From contig JAVVTQ010000006.1 of NCBI GenBank assembly GCA_036653595.1, forward strand, positions 1 to 64,000: 64,000 bases of DNA, written 5' to 3'. A program made the translations under genes and the position numbers. This DNA is from JAVVTQ01 sp036653595 (GTDB lineage: Bacteria; Bacillota; Clostridia; Oscillospirales; Ruminococcaceae). The number at the start of each line of letters is the position of its first letter. Positions within the stretch are counted from its first letter, which is position 1. Shown here in pieces: positions 44,973 to 52,330 of this stretch. The notes under the pieces were generated by a model, which ran no database searches, was not told the origin of the DNA, and saw nothing but the letters and a program-made list of their open reading frames with translations.

Positions 44973-45158
44973 AATAGAAAGAGAGTGCCTGGTGGCGGCA
45001 AAGTGCGCGGACGAATCAACGCGGTCAATTTGCAAAAAAAGCCGCATAAGCTCAAGCGGGCGCCGAAAATCAGGCAGCGGGCGGACTCTTTGAGAATGGA
45101 GCGGCGCGCCGACACATATATATAAAACACCAAGGACATGAATTTGAGGGGTGTTTTG

Positions 45159-45725
45159 ATGTTTGCAGCTTCTGTAGGGAAAAAACAGCTCGGAAAAGTT
45201 ATTTTTCTGCTGGTTATTGTGGTAGTCGTCGGACTTGTGGCGATAACCGTGATAGGGAAAATTAAGGATAAAAAAGATGCGTCTGCCGACATAATGGGTG
45301 AAACGGCCGAGCAGCGCGTGGAATATTTGCTTTCGCTGGGCGTTCAGGTTGACACGACAAGCGCGGTGGCAGAGGTTCTGGTGCCAAAGGAATTTGACGA
45401 AAGATTTATAGAATACAACACAATGCTTTTGTCGACAGGCTTCGACCTCTCTTCATACAAGGGCGAAACCGTCAAGAAATGCACGTTCACCGTCACAAAT
45501 AAGCCGGAGATGGGCGCCAATGTGAAGGCGGTTTTGCTGGTTCATGAGGGGAAAATAATTGCCGGACATCTGCTGGACGCCACCTCGGCAAAGATTTATC
45601 CGATATATCAGGTATCGTCACCTCCTGCAGAGGAGACAATACTTCCGCAGGCGGCTGCACAAACCTCCGGCGTGCCGTCCTCAGAGACAGAGACGTCCGC
45701 AGAGCTTAAATGCCCCACGGACTGA
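45159..45725 (+). CDS. DUF4830 domain-containing protein
   Basis: A 188-aa protein with an N-terminal membrane helix (about residues 13-33) and an outside DUF4830 domain: EYLLSLGVQVDTTSAVAEVLVPKEFDERFIEYNTML followed by GFDLSSYKGETVKKCTFTV. The C-terminal 40 residues are Ser/Thr/Pro rich and low complexity. I choose the ATG (MFAASVGKK) 5 bases after GGGGTG; an ATG seven codons earlier lacks a site. The function of the domain is unknown. Confidence 0.78.
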   Translation: MFAASVGKKQLGKVIFLLVIVVVVGLVAITVIGKIKDKKDASADIMGETAEQRVEYLLSLGVQVDTTSAVAEVLVPKEFDERFIEYNTMLLSTGFDLSSYKGETVKKCTFTVTNKPEMGANVKAVLLVHEGKIIAGHLLDATSAKIYPIYQVSSPPAEETILPQAAAQTSGVPSSETETSAELKCPTD

Positions 45726-45873
45726 GTAAAGCTAGGTCAAAAACAGGCCGAAGCGATTAGTCGCTGTAAAAAAGCTGAAGGCTGCTGCGCCGTGAATGCA
45801 TGCGAAACAGCCTTCTCACTTCGGCAAAACATTCAAGCGCGGCTGCCGCCTTTATGTCATGCGGCAACAGAAA

Positions 45874-46563
45874 CTATTTTTTTTCGTAGACTTCGATGGT
45901 TATCTTTTTTATCGTAACATCTGTCAGAGGACGCGAGTATTTGTCAGTGCCTTTTTTTGAAATGGAGTCGACGATGTCAAGCCCATCGTACACCTGTCCG
46001 AACACGGTATAACGAAAATCAAGCGTGGGCTGTCCTCCGTTTTTTTTGTATGCAGCTATGCAGTCGGCAGAATAGCCCGCGGCCTCCATCTGAGCGGCAA
46101 GCTCTTCTGATACGGTGCCACCCGCGACGAAATAAAACTGACTTTTGTTCTGGTCGGTCTGGGCGTTTGCCATGCACAGCGCACCGAGATAATGGTGCGC
46201 CTCATTTGAATACTCATTTGCAAAGGGGAGCTTAGAGGCGCTCTCTCCGCCCTTGCCCGTGCGCGTTGGGTCGCCGGATTGAATCACAAAATCCTCGATG
46301 ACGCGGTGAAAGATAACGCCGTCGTAGTAACCGTTTTTTACGTGTTTTTTGAAATTGCTGACGGCGGCCGGAGCGTACTTTGGAAAAAGCACGGCCTTGA
46401 TTATTCCCTCGCTTGTATCAAATACCGCCACAACATCTCCCGAATTAGGGCGTGCAAGCTGGTCGACCGTCTCCGAAACCTCCAAATCCGGCGTCTTTTT
46501 ACAAGACGACAATGAAAATAACACAGATAAAGCAAGTAAAAACGCGATAATTTTTCTTTTCAT
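45874..46563 (-). CDS. lipoprotein cyclophilin-type peptidyl-prolyl isomerase
   Basis: A 229-aa secreted isomerase. Residues 1-21 are a lipoprotein signal with lipobox LSSC, so the protein is anchored by a lipidated Cys. The cyclophilin domain follows from about residue 45: FPKYAPAAVSNFKKHVKNGYYDGVIFHRVIEDFVIQSGD and FTRTGKG-like GKGGESASKLPFANEY, with HRVI and FRYTVFGQV core motifs. It is expressed alone and divergently from the DUF1292 gene, and joins the parvulin at 13 kb as an extracytoplasmic folding helper. Confidence 0.92.
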   Translation of the reverse strand: MKRKIIAFLLALSVLFSLSSCKKTPDLEVSETVDQLARPNSGDVVAVFDTSEGIIKAVLFPKYAPAAVSNFKKHVKNGYYDGVIFHRVIEDFVIQSGDPTRTGKGGESASKLPFANEYSNEAHHYLGALCMANAQTDQNKSQFYFVAGGTVSEELAAQMEAAGYSADCIAAYKKNGGQPTLDFRYTVFGQVYDGLDIVDSISKKGTDKYSRPLTDVTIKKITIEVYEKK

Positions 46564-46645
46564 AGCACACCTCGATTAGAAACGACAATATATGTCAATC
46601 TAATTCTAAATAATTATCTTCATAATAGCAACACTTTTATTTGAC

Positions 46646-46673
46646 TTGCGACAAACAAAAGTTGTAGTATTAT
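46646..46673 (+). promoter_or_regulatory. possible promoter of the DUF1292 gene
   Basis: TTGCGA and TATTAT are 16 bases apart, about 37 bases before the start codon; an overlapping TTGACT gives poorer spacing. Confidence 0.45.
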
Positions 46674-46710
46674 AGTACCGAAATTAATCACAAGGAGTCA
46701 ACGTACCGAG

Positions 46711-47070
46711 ATGGATAAAGAAAAGGACCTAAAGCACGAGTGCGACAGCGAGTGTAACTGTGAGGATGAAGAATGCATGGTCGACCTCATCACTCTGACT
46801 GATGAGGACGGCGTAGAGCATACCTTTGAGATAGTTGACACTCTCGAAAAGGACAACGAGAGCTATATGGCACTCGTCACCTCCAGCGAGAACCCGGACG
46901 AATACCTCGAGGACGACGGCAATCTCATTATTATGAAGGTTGTCGGAGAAGAGGACGGCGAGGATATTCTCGCAACAATCGACGACGACGATGAGTTTGA
47001 AAAAATCAGCGAAATATTTATGGACAGACTTTCTGATTTATTTGAATTTGACGACGATACCGAGGAATAA
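46711..47070 (+). CDS. DUF1292 protein with Cys-rich N-terminus
   Basis: A very acidic 119-aa protein. The DUF1292 domain covers about residues 22-95 (VDLITLTDEDGVEHTFEIVDTLEKDNESYMALV and ILKVVGEEDGED-like ILATIDDDDEF). The N-terminus carries a His and four Cys in HECDSECNCEDEEC, which could bind a metal. DUF1292 proteins are small, widespread in Firmicutes and often found beside ruvX/alaS operons, with no known function. The ATG follows AAGGAG. Confidence 0.88.
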   Translation: MDKEKDLKHECDSECNCEDEECMVDLITLTDEDGVEHTFEIVDTLEKDNESYMALVTSSENPDEYLEDDGNLIIMKVVGEEDGEDILATIDDDDEFEKISEIFMDRLSDLFEFDDDTEE

Positions 47071-47190
47071 TAAGAGCGTGACCGAGAAAGCGGCTGCTAC
47101 ACTGCGGCTGAAATATCGGTAATGACAAAACGCCCTGCTTTGTGCGATTTGATGCAGCATTTTTTAATCCGACAAGTATTAGAATAGGGA

Positions 47191-47344
47191 TTCCGGCGCT
47201 GATTGCGGACTGCATGCCCGTCACTGATGGGAAGCATGAAACATTCAGGAGGATTTACCCGCCGTCTTACGACGGGTTCTAAACTCGCTGCAGACGGCAT
47301 TGCGGGGCGGCTGACAATGAGCTGCCGTTTTGTGCGGCAGTTTT
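47191..47344 (+). ncRNA. ssrS: 6S-like RNA upstream of tcdA
   Basis: This gene-free stretch folds into a long interrupted hairpin with a central bubble. CGGCGCTGATTG (47194-47205) pairs with CAATGAGCTGCCG (47315-47327), TGCCCGTC (47215-47222) with GACGGCA (47293-47299), and an apical stem ACCCGCCGT/ACGACGGGT caps the inside. CATTCA and GACGGCAT fragments resemble conserved 6S RNA parts. In Bacillus the 6S-1 gene bsrA lies just upstream of yrvM, the tcdA orthologue, and the same order is seen here. A TAGAAT -10-like element ends 6 bases before the predicted start. 6S RNA binds sigma-A RNA polymerase in stationary phase. Exact ends are uncertain. Confidence 0.68.
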
Positions 47345-47345
47345 G

Positions 47346-47389
47346 AAAAGGGGGCGCATCGCTTTACGGCGTGCAAGTCCCCCTTTTTA
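47346..47389 (+). terminator. terminator after the 6S-like RNA
   Basis: AAAAGGGGG pairs with CCCCCTTTTT around an inner GCGCATCGC/GGCGTGC hairpin. A smaller hairpin CTGCCG/CGGCAG followed by TTTT sits just before it (47322-47344) and could be the actual 3' end of the RNA. Confidence 0.65.
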
Positions 47390-47492
47390 GTATACCGATT
47401 AATAAAACGAATCGACAAAGCCAAAATTAGCGTCAGGGCTCAAGTTGAACGTTTTCGGGTAAAGAAAAAATACAAACGCGTTTGGGAGTTAT

Positions 47493-48185
47493 ATGGATTG
47501 GCTTGACAGACAGAGAAGACTTATCGGAGCAGAGGCTACAAAGCGGCTGACAAAGGCCAGAGTAGCCGTTGTGGGACTGGGCGGCGTAGGCGGAGGAGCG
47601 GTGGAAGCGCTCGCTCGCTGCGGCATAGGTGCGCTCTTGGTCATGGACAGGGATGTCTTTGATGTGACAAATCTAAACAGACAGCTTTTGGCCACTGACA
47701 AGACCATTGGAAAGAGCAAGGCCGAGACGGCCAAAGAGAGAATTCTGTCAATCAATCCCAATTGCACCGTAACCGTGCTCGACAAGGAGCTTTGCGAAAA
47801 GACAGCGTCGGAGCTTTTTGATTTTTCGCCCGATTTCGTGATTGACGCCATAGATATGGTGTCGGCAAAGCTGCTGCTGATAGAGGAGTGCCGAGCGCGC
47901 GCCATAAGGCTTATCACCTGTCTTGGCACCGGCAACCGCACCGATGCAGGTGCATTCCGAACAGGCGACATATCGGAAACCTCGGGGACGGGAGACGCTC
48001 TGGCGCGCGTCATGCGGCACGAGCTGAGGAAGCGCGAAATCGCGGATGTCGCAGTGCTGTACAGCACTGCGGAGGCGCAAAAACCGCTCGGAGAGGATGC
48101 CAGAACGCCGTCCAGCATATCTTTTGTGCCGCCGGTCGCAGGCTTTTTGCTGGCGCAATATGTTGTGGGCGAGCTTATAAAATAA
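47493..48185 (+). CDS. tcdA: tRNA threonylcarbamoyladenosine dehydratase
   Basis: A ThiF/MoeB/HesA-family enzyme of 230 aa that uses ATP to cyclise the t6A modification of tRNA. The nucleotide motif is VVGLGGVGGGAVEALARCGIG at residues 27-47, RQLLATDKTIGKSKAE follows, and SMGAG-like CLGTGNRTDAGAFRTGDI is the family-specific region; its Cys could be part of the active site. Membrane or E1-specific Cys domains are absent, which fits TcdA. The ATG follows GGGAG at 6 bases. Confidence 0.92.
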   Translation: MDWLDRQRRLIGAEATKRLTKARVAVVGLGGVGGGAVEALARCGIGALLVMDRDVFDVTNLNRQLLATDKTIGKSKAETAKERILSINPNCTVTVLDKELCEKTASELFDFSPDFVIDAIDMVSAKLLLIEECRARAIRLITCLGTGNRTDAGAFRTGDISETSGTGDALARVMRHELRKREIADVAVLYSTAEAQKPLGEDARTPSSISFVPPVAGFLLAQYVVGELIK

Positions 48186-48192
48186 TATACAT

Positions 48193-48235
48193 AAAAAAAG
48201 AACCTGTGCAGATACTATGCACGGGTTCTTTTTTT
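48193..48235 (+). terminator. intrinsic terminator of tcdA
   Basis: AGAACCTGTGCA and TGCACGGGTTCT pair with one wobble around GATACTA, with an A-run before and seven T after. Confidence 0.93.
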
Positions 48236-48269
48236 GCGCTCAAAAATAGTCATCAAGGCATGGTGCAGA

Positions 48270-48623
48270 ATGAAAGAAAAAGTGAAAATGGTTTTTGCCG
48301 GAGCTGTGAGCGGCTTGCTGAACGGACTTTTCGGGAGTGGCGGCGGTCTGGTCGCAGTGATGTTTTTGCGCTCTATGATAGGAGACGAGCAAAAAGCACA
48401 TGCCTCTGCGACGCTGATGATACTAATAATGAGCCTTGTGAGCTTTGCTTTATATCTGTCGGGCGGATTTGTGGAAATTTCGGAGGGCATAGTTTTTTTG
48501 CCCGGCGGGGTTGTCGGCGCGATACTCGGAGCGGCCTTTCTCAAAAATATCAGCTCTGATGTGCTGAGGCGCGTTTTTGGAGGCGCGATAGCGCTGTCGG
48601 GCGCCATCATGCTTTTTCGATGA
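48270..48623 (+). CDS. TSUP (TauE/SafE) half-transporter, first half
   Basis: A 117-aa membrane protein with three to four helices and the TSUP signature AGAVSGLLNGLFGSGGGLV (residues 9-27), followed by FLPGGVVGAILGAAFLKNI. Full TSUP transporters are about 250 aa with two homologous halves; this protein is one half. Its stop overlaps the start of a second half-size protein, so the two are probably made together and pair up to form one transporter. Substrate (sulfite, sulfoacetate or other anions in the family) is unknown. The ATG has only a distant AAGG; an upstream TTG lies inside the terminator. Confidence 0.82.
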   Translation: MKEKVKMVFAGAVSGLLNGLFGSGGGLVAVMFLRSMIGDEQKAHASATLMILIMSLVSFALYLSGGFVEISEGIVFLPGGVVGAILGAAFLKNISSDVLRRVFGGAIALSGAIMLFR

Positions 48624-48991
48624 GCTGGCTGCTCGCGAGTGCCGTCGGCGTTGCGGCAGGGATAATGGCGTCGATGGGGCTGGGCGGAGGTTTTGTACTT
48701 CTCGTGTATCTGACTCTTTTTACCGCGACAGAGCAGATGCAAGCGCAGGGCATCAATCTTCTCTTTTTCATTCCGATAATAACCGTATCTGTTGCAATTC
48801 ACCTCAAAAATAAGCTCATTGACGTGAAGACAGCGTTGATATGCGGGGGCATCGGCGCGGTATTTGTCTTTGTCGGGTACTTTGCCGCGCGCGCCTTTGA
48901 AGGTGATATTCTGCGAAAGGCCTTTGCCGTATTTATAATTTTGGCCGGGATGAAAGAGCTGTTCTCGAAAAGCAAAAAAAACAAAGCATAG
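48620..48991 (+). CDS. TSUP (TauE/SafE) half-transporter, second half
   Basis: A 123-aa membrane protein with the matching signature SAVGVAAGIMASMGLGGGFVLLVYL and a C-terminal FAVFIILAGMKELFSKSKKNKA. It overlaps its partner by four bases (ATGA). Frames differ by one base, but both ends are intact with family-typical starts, so this looks like a stable split rather than a recent frameshift; nevertheless a sequencing error joining them cannot be excluded. Confidence 0.82.
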   Translation: MSWLLASAVGVAAGIMASMGLGGGFVLLVYLTLFTATEQMQAQGINLLFFIPIITVSVAIHLKNKLIDVKTALICGGIGAVFVFVGYFAARAFEGDILRKAFAVFIILAGMKELFSKSKKNKA

Positions 48992-49056
48992 CGCGTGCAT
49001 AAGAGATTAAAAACTGCATAGGATTATTGAAGCGGCATAAAGGGTGGAGAAAAAAT

Positions 49057-49254
49057 ATGGCTGATTACAAAAAAATGTACACCAGGCTTTTCAACGAGGT
49101 GACCGACATCGTCGAGCGCTTGCAGCGCGCACAGCAAATCACAGAGGATATGTATATAGCGGCAAAACAAGAGGAGCTGGTTGTTTTTGAGGGCGGCGGT
49201 ATAAAAAATATTTCAGTCAAAAGCGAAAAGGGTGTTGACAAATCCGATATATGA
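49057..49254 (+). CDS. small conserved-looking helical protein
   Basis: A 65-aa soluble protein (MADYKKMYTRLFNEVTDIVERLQRAQQITEDMYI...) predicted as one long helix for 45 residues. The ATG follows GGTGGAG at 8 bases. Similar short proteins starting with a DYKxMYxxLFN pattern occur in Clostridia as far as I recall, without known function. It lies between the TSUP pair and the M-box leader; the promoter -35 for the latter overlaps its 3' end. Confidence 0.6.
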   Translation: MADYKKMYTRLFNEVTDIVERLQRAQQITEDMYIAAKQEELVVFEGGGIKNISVKSEKGVDKSDI

Positions 49255-49263
49255 AAATACACT
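49235..49263 (+). promoter_or_regulatory. predicted promoter of the M-box/mgtE transcript
   Basis: A perfect TTGACA is followed after 17 bases by TACACT; the start point would be a few bases ahead of the aptamer. Confidence 0.6.
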
Positions 49264-49278
49264 GATAGTGAAGTAAAT

Positions 49279-49440
49279 ATCCGGTAGGTAAGGCTACCAC
49301 AGGGATACGGGTTGCTGCCGCGAAAAAGTGGAGACACTTTGAGCTGGTCAACAGGTTATGTCGAAACCAAGGCATAGTCTAATGCAATTTCACTGCCCTG
49401 CGAAGCTGAAGCTCGAACGGTGGCGTGCATAATGCGCGCA
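49279..49440 (+). promoter_or_regulatory. M-box (ykoK) magnesium riboswitch
   Basis: The leader contains the M-box conserved parts in order: GGTAGGTAAGGCTACC, GGGATACGG, TTGCTGCCG, GTGGAGACAC, CTGGTCAACAGG, GGCATAGTCTAATGCA, and CACTGCCCTGCGAAGCTGAAGCTC. The aptamer binds Mg(2+) and folds so that the downstream terminator can form. It directly precedes mgtE, a magnesium transporter, so high Mg(2+) should switch the gene off. Confidence 0.93.
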
Positions 49441-49458
49441 AAATGCATGGACTCTAAG

Positions 49459-49492
49459 CCTGTGCCGCTGTTTGGGCGGTGCGGGATTTTTT
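49459..49492 (+). terminator. riboswitch-controlled terminator ahead of mgtE
   Basis: CCTGTGCCGC pairs with GCGGTGCGGG through 10 bp including three G-U pairs, then ATTTTTT. It is the expression platform of the M-box. Confidence 0.85.
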
Positions 49493-49520
49493 ATTATAAT
49501 TATGGGAGGAGGACGGTAAA

Positions 49521-50873
49521 ATGACAGACATTATACTCGAAGCGCTAAAGGAAAAAAGGTTTTCAAAGCTGCGAAGTATTCTCACCGAGGAGAAGCCGGC
49601 TGACGTCGCCGCCGCGATTGAGGCGCTGATGGATGATGAGGATATTGCAAAGGAAGACCTGCTGGTGCTTTACCGAATACTTCCAAAAGAGACGGCTGCC
49701 GAGGTCTTTGTCGAGATGAGCGGCGAATATCAGGAAATGCTCATAAAGGGCTTTTCCGACAAGGAACTGCGCGAAGTAGTCGACGAGATGTTTCTCGACG
49801 ATACGGTGGACATCATCGAAGAAATGCCTGCGACTGTCGTAAAGCGAATACTTAAAAATGTGGACTCTACGACGAGAAAAAACATCAATCAGTTGCTCAA
49901 TTACCCCGATGACAGCGCCGGCAGCATAATGACCATCGAATATGTCGACTTGAAGACCCACATGACCGTTGCAGACTGCTTTGCCAGAATCAGGAAAATC
50001 GGAGTTGACAAGGAGACGATATACACCTGCTATGTCACCGATGAAAACAGAAAGCTTCTGGGGCTTGTTTCCGTCAAGGATTTGCTGCTTTCCGCTTACG
50101 AGGAAAATGTCGGCGAAATCATGGAAGAGAATGTTATAAGCGTGAACACACTTGACGATCAGGAATATGTCACACAGGTGTTCTCCAAATACAATCTTCT
50201 TGCGCTTCCGGTTGTGGACGGCGAGGCAAGGCTGGTGGGAATCATCACGGTTGATGATGCTCTCGACGTCTTGCAGGATGAGTACACCGAGGACATCGAG
50301 AAAATGGCCGCCATAACGCCTACTGACAAGCCATATCTGCGCATGAGCGTGTTTGAGATATGGAAAGCGAGAATACCCTGGCTGCTTTTGCTCATGATTT
50401 CCGCCACATTTACAGGCATGATAATCACGCGCTTCGAAAACGCGCTTGCGGCACAGGTGATTCTGACGGCGTTTATCCCGATGCTCATGGACACGGGCGG
50501 AAACTCCGGAAGCCAGTCATCCGTCACTGTGATAAGGGGTCTGTCGCTCGGCGAGATCAAATTCTCCGATATGCTCGCGGTGATTTTCAAAGAGGTGCGC
50601 GTCGCGGTGCTGTGCGGAATCACGCTTGCTGTGGCAAACTTTGCAAAGCTCATGCTTTTTGATAGAGTCGGATTTTCCGTTGCGCTTGTCGTGTGTCTAA
50701 CGCTTGTTTTCACCGTGCTGTGCGCAAAGGTTGTCGGATGTATCCTCCCGCTTCTTTCGGAAAAAATCGGCTTTGACCCGGCCGTCATGTCCGCTCCGTT
50801 TATAACGACAATCGTGGATGCGGTTGCGCTTTTCATCTATTTCTCAATTGCCACGGCAATATTGCATCTGTAA
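49521..50873 (+). CDS. mgtE: magnesium transporter MgtE
   Basis: A 450-aa Mg(2+) channel with an N-terminal superhelical MgtE_N domain (residues 1-125), two CBS domains (about 130-255) that sense cytosolic Mg(2+), a plug helix and five membrane helices at the C-terminus. The pore region MDTGGNSGSQSSVTVIRGLSLGEI near residues 325-348 is fully conserved. The ATG follows GGGAGGAGG. Regulation by the upstream M-box is clear, so both RNA and protein sense magnesium. Confidence 0.97.
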   Translation: MTDIILEALKEKRFSKLRSILTEEKPADVAAAIEALMDDEDIAKEDLLVLYRILPKETAAEVFVEMSGEYQEMLIKGFSDKELREVVDEMFLDDTVDIIEEMPATVVKRILKNVDSTTRKNINQLLNYPDDSAGSIMTIEYVDLKTHMTVADCFARIRKIGVDKETIYTCYVTDENRKLLGLVSVKDLLLSAYEENVGEIMEENVISVNTLDDQEYVTQVFSKYNLLALPVVDGEARLVGIITVDDALDVLQDEYTEDIEKMAAITPTDKPYLRMSVFEIWKARIPWLLLLMISATFTGMIITRFENALAAQVILTAFIPMLMDTGGNSGSQSSVTVIRGLSLGEIKFSDMLAVIFKEVRVAVLCGITLAVANFAKLMLFDRVGFSVALVVCLTLVFTVLCAKVVGCILPLLSEKIGFDPAVMSAPFITTIVDAVALFIYFSIATAILHL

Positions 50874-50880
50874 GCTTCAA

Positions 50881-50915
50881 AAAACGCCCCCGCTGTAGGC
50901 AGCGGGGGCGTTTTT
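50881..50915 (+). terminator. bidirectional terminator between mgtE and HAD gene
   Basis: CGCCCCCGCT and AGCGGGGGCG make a perfect 10-bp stem, with A-run and T-run on either side, so it can serve both convergent genes. Confidence 0.93.
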
Positions 50916-50964
50916 GCAATGAGGTGTCATTTGGCTAAAAATAACATTGTAAAGAACTTTAATA

Positions 50965-51612
50965 TCAGTCGATGAACTGCATGACATCCAGCAGACTGTC
51001 ACAGCAATGGGTGCACAAATCGAGAATTTCGGCGGGCGGCACAACCATGTCCGGAACGCATATCACGGGGATGTTCGCGGCATGTGCGGCCTTTATTCCG
51101 GCAATGCTGTCCTCCAAAACAAGGCACTCCTCAGGCTTTGCCCCAAAGGCCGCCGCACCCGCCAGAAAGATGTCCGGCGCAGGCTTGCCGTGCTTGACCA
51201 TGTCGGAGTAGATGCATTTGTCCATGCGCTCAAAAACTCCGATGCACTCCAGCGAGCGCTTGGTCCAAAGCTCGGTGTTTGAGGTTGTGACAGCTTTTTT
51301 TATCCCCTTTTCGTCGAGGAAGTCGAGAAGCTCGACAAGACCCTTTTTTGCCTCAAGTGCGTCGTTGTCGAGCAGCTCTGTCATTTTTTCAATCCAATAA
51401 TCGTGGACACCGTCGACATAGGATTCGCCAGGATACTTTTCTCTGAGCTTGCGGCTTATTCTGGCAACCGTCTGCCCGATATAGGTGACGTATTCCTCGC
51501 GCGGCATTATGTGGCCGTGCTGCGCAAAGTAGTCCTGCCAAATTTTGAAGGTCGGCGCCTCGCTGTCAATCATCAGACCGTCCATGTCGAACAAAACATA
51601 TTTGATTTTCAA
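50965..51612 (-). CDS. HAD family phosphatase, beta-phosphoglucomutase-like
   Basis: A 215-aa HAD hydrolase with motif I LFDMDGLMIDSE, motif II TTSN, motif III KHGKPAPDIF and motif IV VLEDSIAGIKAA, and an alpha-helical cap between residues 20 and 85. These subclass I enzymes dephosphorylate small sugars or nucleotides, or isomerise sugar phosphates; the exact substrate is unknown. The start is TTG, 5 bases after AGGAGG. It is the last gene of a leftward block with the ECF component, coaX and dCMP deaminase. Confidence 0.9.
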   Translation of the reverse strand: MKIKYVLFDMDGLMIDSEAPTFKIWQDYFAQHGHIMPREEYVTYIGQTVARISRKLREKYPGESYVDGVHDYWIEKMTELLDNDALEAKKGLVELLDFLDEKGIKKAVTTSNTELWTKRSLECIGVFERMDKCIYSDMVKHGKPAPDIFLAGAAAFGAKPEECLVLEDSIAGIKAAHAANIPVICVPDMVVPPAEILDLCTHCCDSLLDVMQFID

Positions 51613-51657
51613 TTATACCTCCTGCGGCAGGGGCAAAGGCCCGATACCGCATGTGAA

Positions 51658-52311
51658 TTAAATAGCATCCGTGCTTTTGGACTGATCGCCAAGACCGTTT
51701 TTTTCTTCAACAGCAGCGAGAATTTTGCTGACGGCTCCGCCGATGACCGTGCAGGCCGCCGCCTCAACGAGAGCATTTATTCCGGCAAAGGCAACCATAA
51801 AGGCGAGCGTCGACGTGGCTCCGAGACTGGCTTTTATACCCAGCATAACATCAGAGTTGCCAAACAGCAAAAAGAGAAGGCCGATAAAGAAAACGGTGTT
51901 CATCAAAGCGGCAAAAAGGCACGTGATCGGATATGACGCATTTTTGAGCCTTTGAGCCTTCGACAGACCTTTGAAGAGCAAGCCGGTCAGGTATCCCATG
52001 AGCATGCGCGGGACAAGACAGACCAGCAGGGTAAAGAGCGGATTGATGGCAAGTAATGCGACGCCGAGCTCCGAGAAGCCAAAGCACTGCAAAAAGCTTG
52101 TCAGTCCAAACACCGTGCCGAGTATGAGGCCTGCACCCGGACCCATAAGAATGGCCCCGATGGCGACGGGTATTGCGAGAAAAGATATTTCGATAAGGCC
52201 CACGCGCAAGTAGCCGAGAAAAGTAAAGGTCATTATGACGATGAGTGCGGATAGCAGGGAGAGCTTGACGATTTTGCGCACTTTGACGCTTTCATTGCGA
52301 GATTTTTGCAT
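51658..52311 (-). CDS. ECF transporter S component, probably pantothenate (PanT-like)
   Basis: A 217-aa membrane protein with six hydrophobic helices. The N-terminal basic start KVRKIVKLSLLSALIVIMTFTFLGYLRVG and AIPVAIGAILMGPGAGLILGTVFGLTSFLQCFG are typical of ECF S components, which bind a vitamin and share the EcfA/EcfT energising module encoded elsewhere. Specificity is inferred: the adjacent co-directional coaX encodes pantothenate kinase, and PanT genes frequently sit there. The ATG is 11 bases after AAAGGA. Confidence 0.85.
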   Translation of the reverse strand: MQKSRNESVKVRKIVKLSLLSALIVIMTFTFLGYLRVGLIEISFLAIPVAIGAILMGPGAGLILGTVFGLTSFLQCFGFSELGVALLAINPLFTLLVCLVPRMLMGYLTGLLFKGLSKAQRLKNASYPITCLFAALMNTVFFIGLLFLLFGNSDVMLGIKASLGATSTLAFMVAFAGINALVEAAACTVIGGAVSKILAAVEEKNGLGDQSKSTDAI

Positions 52312-52330
52312 TAATAGGGTTGTCCTTTCG

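Larger units (their letters stand above)
44670..45158. other. 490-base gap with inverted repeat and micro-ORFs
   Basis: No known gene lies between adenine deaminase and the DUF4830 gene. The stretch contains an inverted repeat with Shine-Dalgarno sequence on both strands and one micro-ORF in each direction (separate entries). In the rightward frame after the stop codon of the 12-residue ORF, the reading frame stays open to base 45124 with a very basic composition; it has no binding site of its own. The flanks show no promoter that I would trust. Confidence 0.5.

Noticed and set aside
47090..47180. Hairpin CTGC...GCAG followed by TTTTTT as DUF1292 terminator
   Set aside because: The stem is only 4 bp with a 15-base loop; too weak to list, although some termination before the 6S-like RNA is likely.
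48600..48630. Frameshift splitting one TSUP gene
   Set aside because: The two halves overlap by ATGA with intact termini and each has a full signature, so I treat the split as real, while noting that read-level checking is needed.
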